Shown here in pieces: positions 61,701 to 64,000 of a DNA stretch of 64,000 nucleotides. Where the stretch lies: positions 2,916,001-2,980,000 of the forward strand of contig JAQFVV010012497.1 of NCBI GenBank assembly GCA_028023455.1, in the 5' to 3' direction. Numbering within the stretch: the stretch's first letter is position 1; each line of letters starts with the position of its first letter. The notes beneath the pieces were generated by a model. That model was not told where the DNA came from. It worked only from the letters and a program-made list of their open reading frames with translations, and did no database searches. Origin of the DNA: Epiperipatus broadwayi. Its lineage: Eukaryota > Onychophora > Udeonychophora > Euonychophora > Peripatidae. The position numbers and the translations under genes were made by a program.

Positions 61701-63004
61701 TATTACTTTTCTCCATCTCGTAATTTTCCGAACTAATCCAGCGTTTGTCATATTTCTAGGGTAAAGTTTCCGATATATTTTCACTATATATGATGTTTCC
61801 ATGATTATTTGCTTGCAAATTGAGCTTAATTAGAGACGACCGATAGGGAAAAATTAACTTAACACTGCATACTTATCATTTAAAACTTTTATAAATTATT
61901 TACAAGACACTCTTATAATTTTGAAAAATGATTTTAAAAGCGTCTATAAAATTTACTTAGCTATTTTTTTAATAACACAATTAACTTTAAAAATTCAATC
62001 ACAGAGTCCCCTCCTAACAATTGAACTGAGCTTTTATACCGGAAGAAACTTCCCATTTGATTGGTACATTTAAACAATCAACTTGCTGGCTTATTTACAT
62101 ATTTACCAACAACACAAAATTAAAAATAAATAATGACTTATTTAACATTTAATATTTATTACATTATTAAATTTTAAAATAATCTTTACCATTTATTTAA
62201 TTCCATTAAACATTTTTTAAAAAGCATATTTTTACTTACTTGATTTTAATTTTAACTTTTATAAAATTATTTTAAATACACTAAGTCTATTCTTATACGT
62301 TATATTTTTAAAGTAATATTTTTTAAAATCAAATTTAATATTCTACATTAATATCTTTATTTTTTTTTATCTCGCGATAGCTCACATATTATTTATAAAT
62401 TTTATAACATGATTTTAAAAATAGGTTTGCAACTTTATGAAACATCTTCCAAGCATGTGTGTGTGTATTTAACTAACATCTGTTTTTTACAACAAAAGAA
62501 ACGCTTCTCATAATCTAAAAATAACTAACAATTGCATTTTTTAAACAAATAAATATTTTTTAAAATAAATAAGATATTATAACAGATTTTAAAATAATTA
62601 TTTGATATCATTAAAATCAAATATTAATCTTCTATTTAAGTATTTATAATAATTAAAATATTTATATTCTTTTATAACATTATTTTATCAACAATAAATA
62701 TATGCATTTAATTTTAACTTGTCTTTTTAAATACTTTAGCTTTAAATATTTATTTATTAAATCTATTAATGCAGTATTGATTATGGCCATTTTTCCTACC
62801 ATATATTATAATCATCATCATTTAAAATGTCTCTCTCAATATCAGCACAATTTTACATATCAAATACTCATTGATTGCTTTAATTAAACCTTTTGAAATA
62901 TTACCATAAGCAAAATTAACATCACATATTCAAATATATCTTAAATTTAAAATTTTTAATAGATTAGCACAAAAATTAAGTGGTGACCCATACCAAAGGG
63001 CACA
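58742..63004 (-). mobile_element. solo-LTR-like block, 4.26 kb, in TA runs
   Basis: Plus-strand ends are TGTACCCTT (58742) and AAGGGCACA (63004), an imperfect terminal inverted repeat with TG...CA, flanked on both sides by TA runs. A minus-strand TATA box (TATAAAAG, 62038-62031) followed by a GC-richer TTAGGAGGGGACTC lies 966 bp from the 63004 end, so the LTR reads on the minus strand. No ORF of significance. It may equally be a large non-autonomous transposon. Confidence 0.55.
62031..62038 (-). promoter_or_regulatory. TATA box in LTR-like block
   Basis: GGTATAAAAG on the minus strand with GCTCAGTTCAATTG downstream. Its distance from the outer end nearly equals that of the TATA box at 33398 from its own end. 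Confidence 0.4.
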
Positions 63005-63211
63005 ATATATATATATGTTGTTTATGAGTAATTGCTAATAATAGTGGTTACTCATGCATGAAAAACATTCATAATGTATATGAGGCATATAATATTAAAA
63101 AAATGATATTTACTTATATATATATATATACATGAAGAGGGTTCTTAATATTCTTATGTATGAGGGATATATATATATAATGATTTTTATGTTAGGACTA
63201 ACAGGAAGTAA

Positions 63212-63508
63212 TCAAAAATGAAATACATGGGTAAGGGAACAAACAGGTATTACTGATATCATTGAAAGAATTAAGAGACTGAATTGGAGTTGAGCTGGAC
63301 ATATTGCTAGAAGATATAATAATAGAGGGATACTTGAAATCTTAAACTGGATTCCAAAATATGATAAAAAGCCCAGGAGACCACATATGAGATGGATGGA
63401 TGAAATAAAATAGTGTGTGGGAATGCTGTGGAAAAGACAAGCTAGTAATAAAGAAAAGGTGGATAGAACTTGGAGAGATCATCATCTTGCAGTGGATTGA
63501 TAATGGTT
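63212..63508 (+). mobile_element. RTE LINE 3' fragment
   Basis: Matches about 18225-18519: GGGTAAGGGAACAAACAGGT, WAGHIAR-like codons, then CTTGCAGTGGATTGATAATGG. It stops at the end of the ORF without the TGA-triplet tail. Several base changes create stops. Confidence 0.88.
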
Positions 63509-64000
63509 TAATTTTTACATACACACATATTTATATTGCAATGGGATGGTCTGACCTCATACTATTTAGATGTGTTTCAATCCCAAGGATTAGCTGTGAC
63601 AGATCTAACAAGATGGTCTTTTTCTCCATGAGAGGTGTATTTAACTATGATCACCCATTGGATCTCCAAAGTAGAGCATTAACCATGATAAGGCAAGTCA
63701 GTTATTTGATGATTTACCTAAGTTTTATGAAGTGGTCTCATGATGATTACTGATTGAGTGGGATGGGATTTACACTTGCATAATTTCCCCTACTTCACCT
63801 CTTTTTGATCCTCGTTATGCCACAGAGTTCAAACTCAGGGAGAATGTACATGTACTCTATTTCAAGGCATGATTATTTCATGAATGGCATGTGCATTGAA
63901 TATATGTATTGTGTGATTAATTGAAAAATAAATAAAATGATAAACAACCAATTTAATTTAATATTTAATGTTTAACAAATTAATTTTGATGATGGTTTCT
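63509..64000. other. unassigned, GC-richer to about 63860
   Basis: GAGTTCAAACTCAGGG at about 63828 is a short palindrome-like B-box resemblance. No gene or element assigned. Confidence 0.35.

Overview
This is a strongly AT-rich stretch (by eye about three quarters A+T) of an animal nuclear genome. It has no bacterial or viral gene organisation. I see no complete host protein-coding gene. What can be recognised is almost entirely transposable elements in several stages of decay, set in microsatellite-rich filler. The mix (RTE-clade LINE, Penelope-like elements, a GTF2IRD2/ZBED-type hAT transposon, long LTRs, and a second LINE whose C-terminal part recalls LINE proteins I remember from ticks) suggests an arthropod, perhaps a chelicerate. 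That assignment is inference.

Layout. 47-110: a possible exon scrap with a tyrosine-phosphatase WPDHG motif. 760-2455: two nearly identical Penelope-like (PLE) 3' ends placed head to head, each encoding the GIY-YIG endonuclease and each followed by a hammerhead-like motif. 3651-3826: an isolated copy of the RTE 5' end. 4367-4500: a perfect 66-bp-arm palindrome. 6432-6745: a candidate minus-strand promoter and first exon. 7153-11410: a hAT element on the minus strand with a LINE (7440-9735) inserted inside its transposase; the far hAT end may lie near 18752, with a near full-length RTE LINE (15262-18538) nested as well. 21983-22760, 31218-31366, 57317-58620 and 63212-63508: truncated RTE copies. 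24151-25066: a 336-bp unit repeated directly and then inverted. 32427-40000: an LTR-type element with an unusually long 5' LTR, a broken coiled-coil gag-like ORF and a degenerate 28-29-residue protein repeat. 40570-41045: a tandem array of decayed repeats of roughly 85-140 bp. 42231-42300: a tRNA-Gly pseudogene. 45142-47220: a second head-to-head PLE, invaded by about 90 TAA triplets. 48674-50840, 50853-52968 and 58742-63004: solo-LTR-like blocks planted in TA-dinucleotide runs. 56960-57316: a third PLE fragment with the RT YVDD-box region.

How the parts relate. Two LINEs and several PLEs are autonomous-type retroelements; the hAT is the host of nested insertions and gives relative ages (hAT older than the LINE inside it). 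Several LTR-like blocks begin TGT or end ACA exactly at a TA run, which suggests a shared target preference. In the two long candidates where I could find both ends and a good TATA box, that box lies about 970 bp from the U3 end. Most coding regions carry stops and frameshifts. The best-preserved are the two PLE endonuclease ORFs and the RTE polyprotein.
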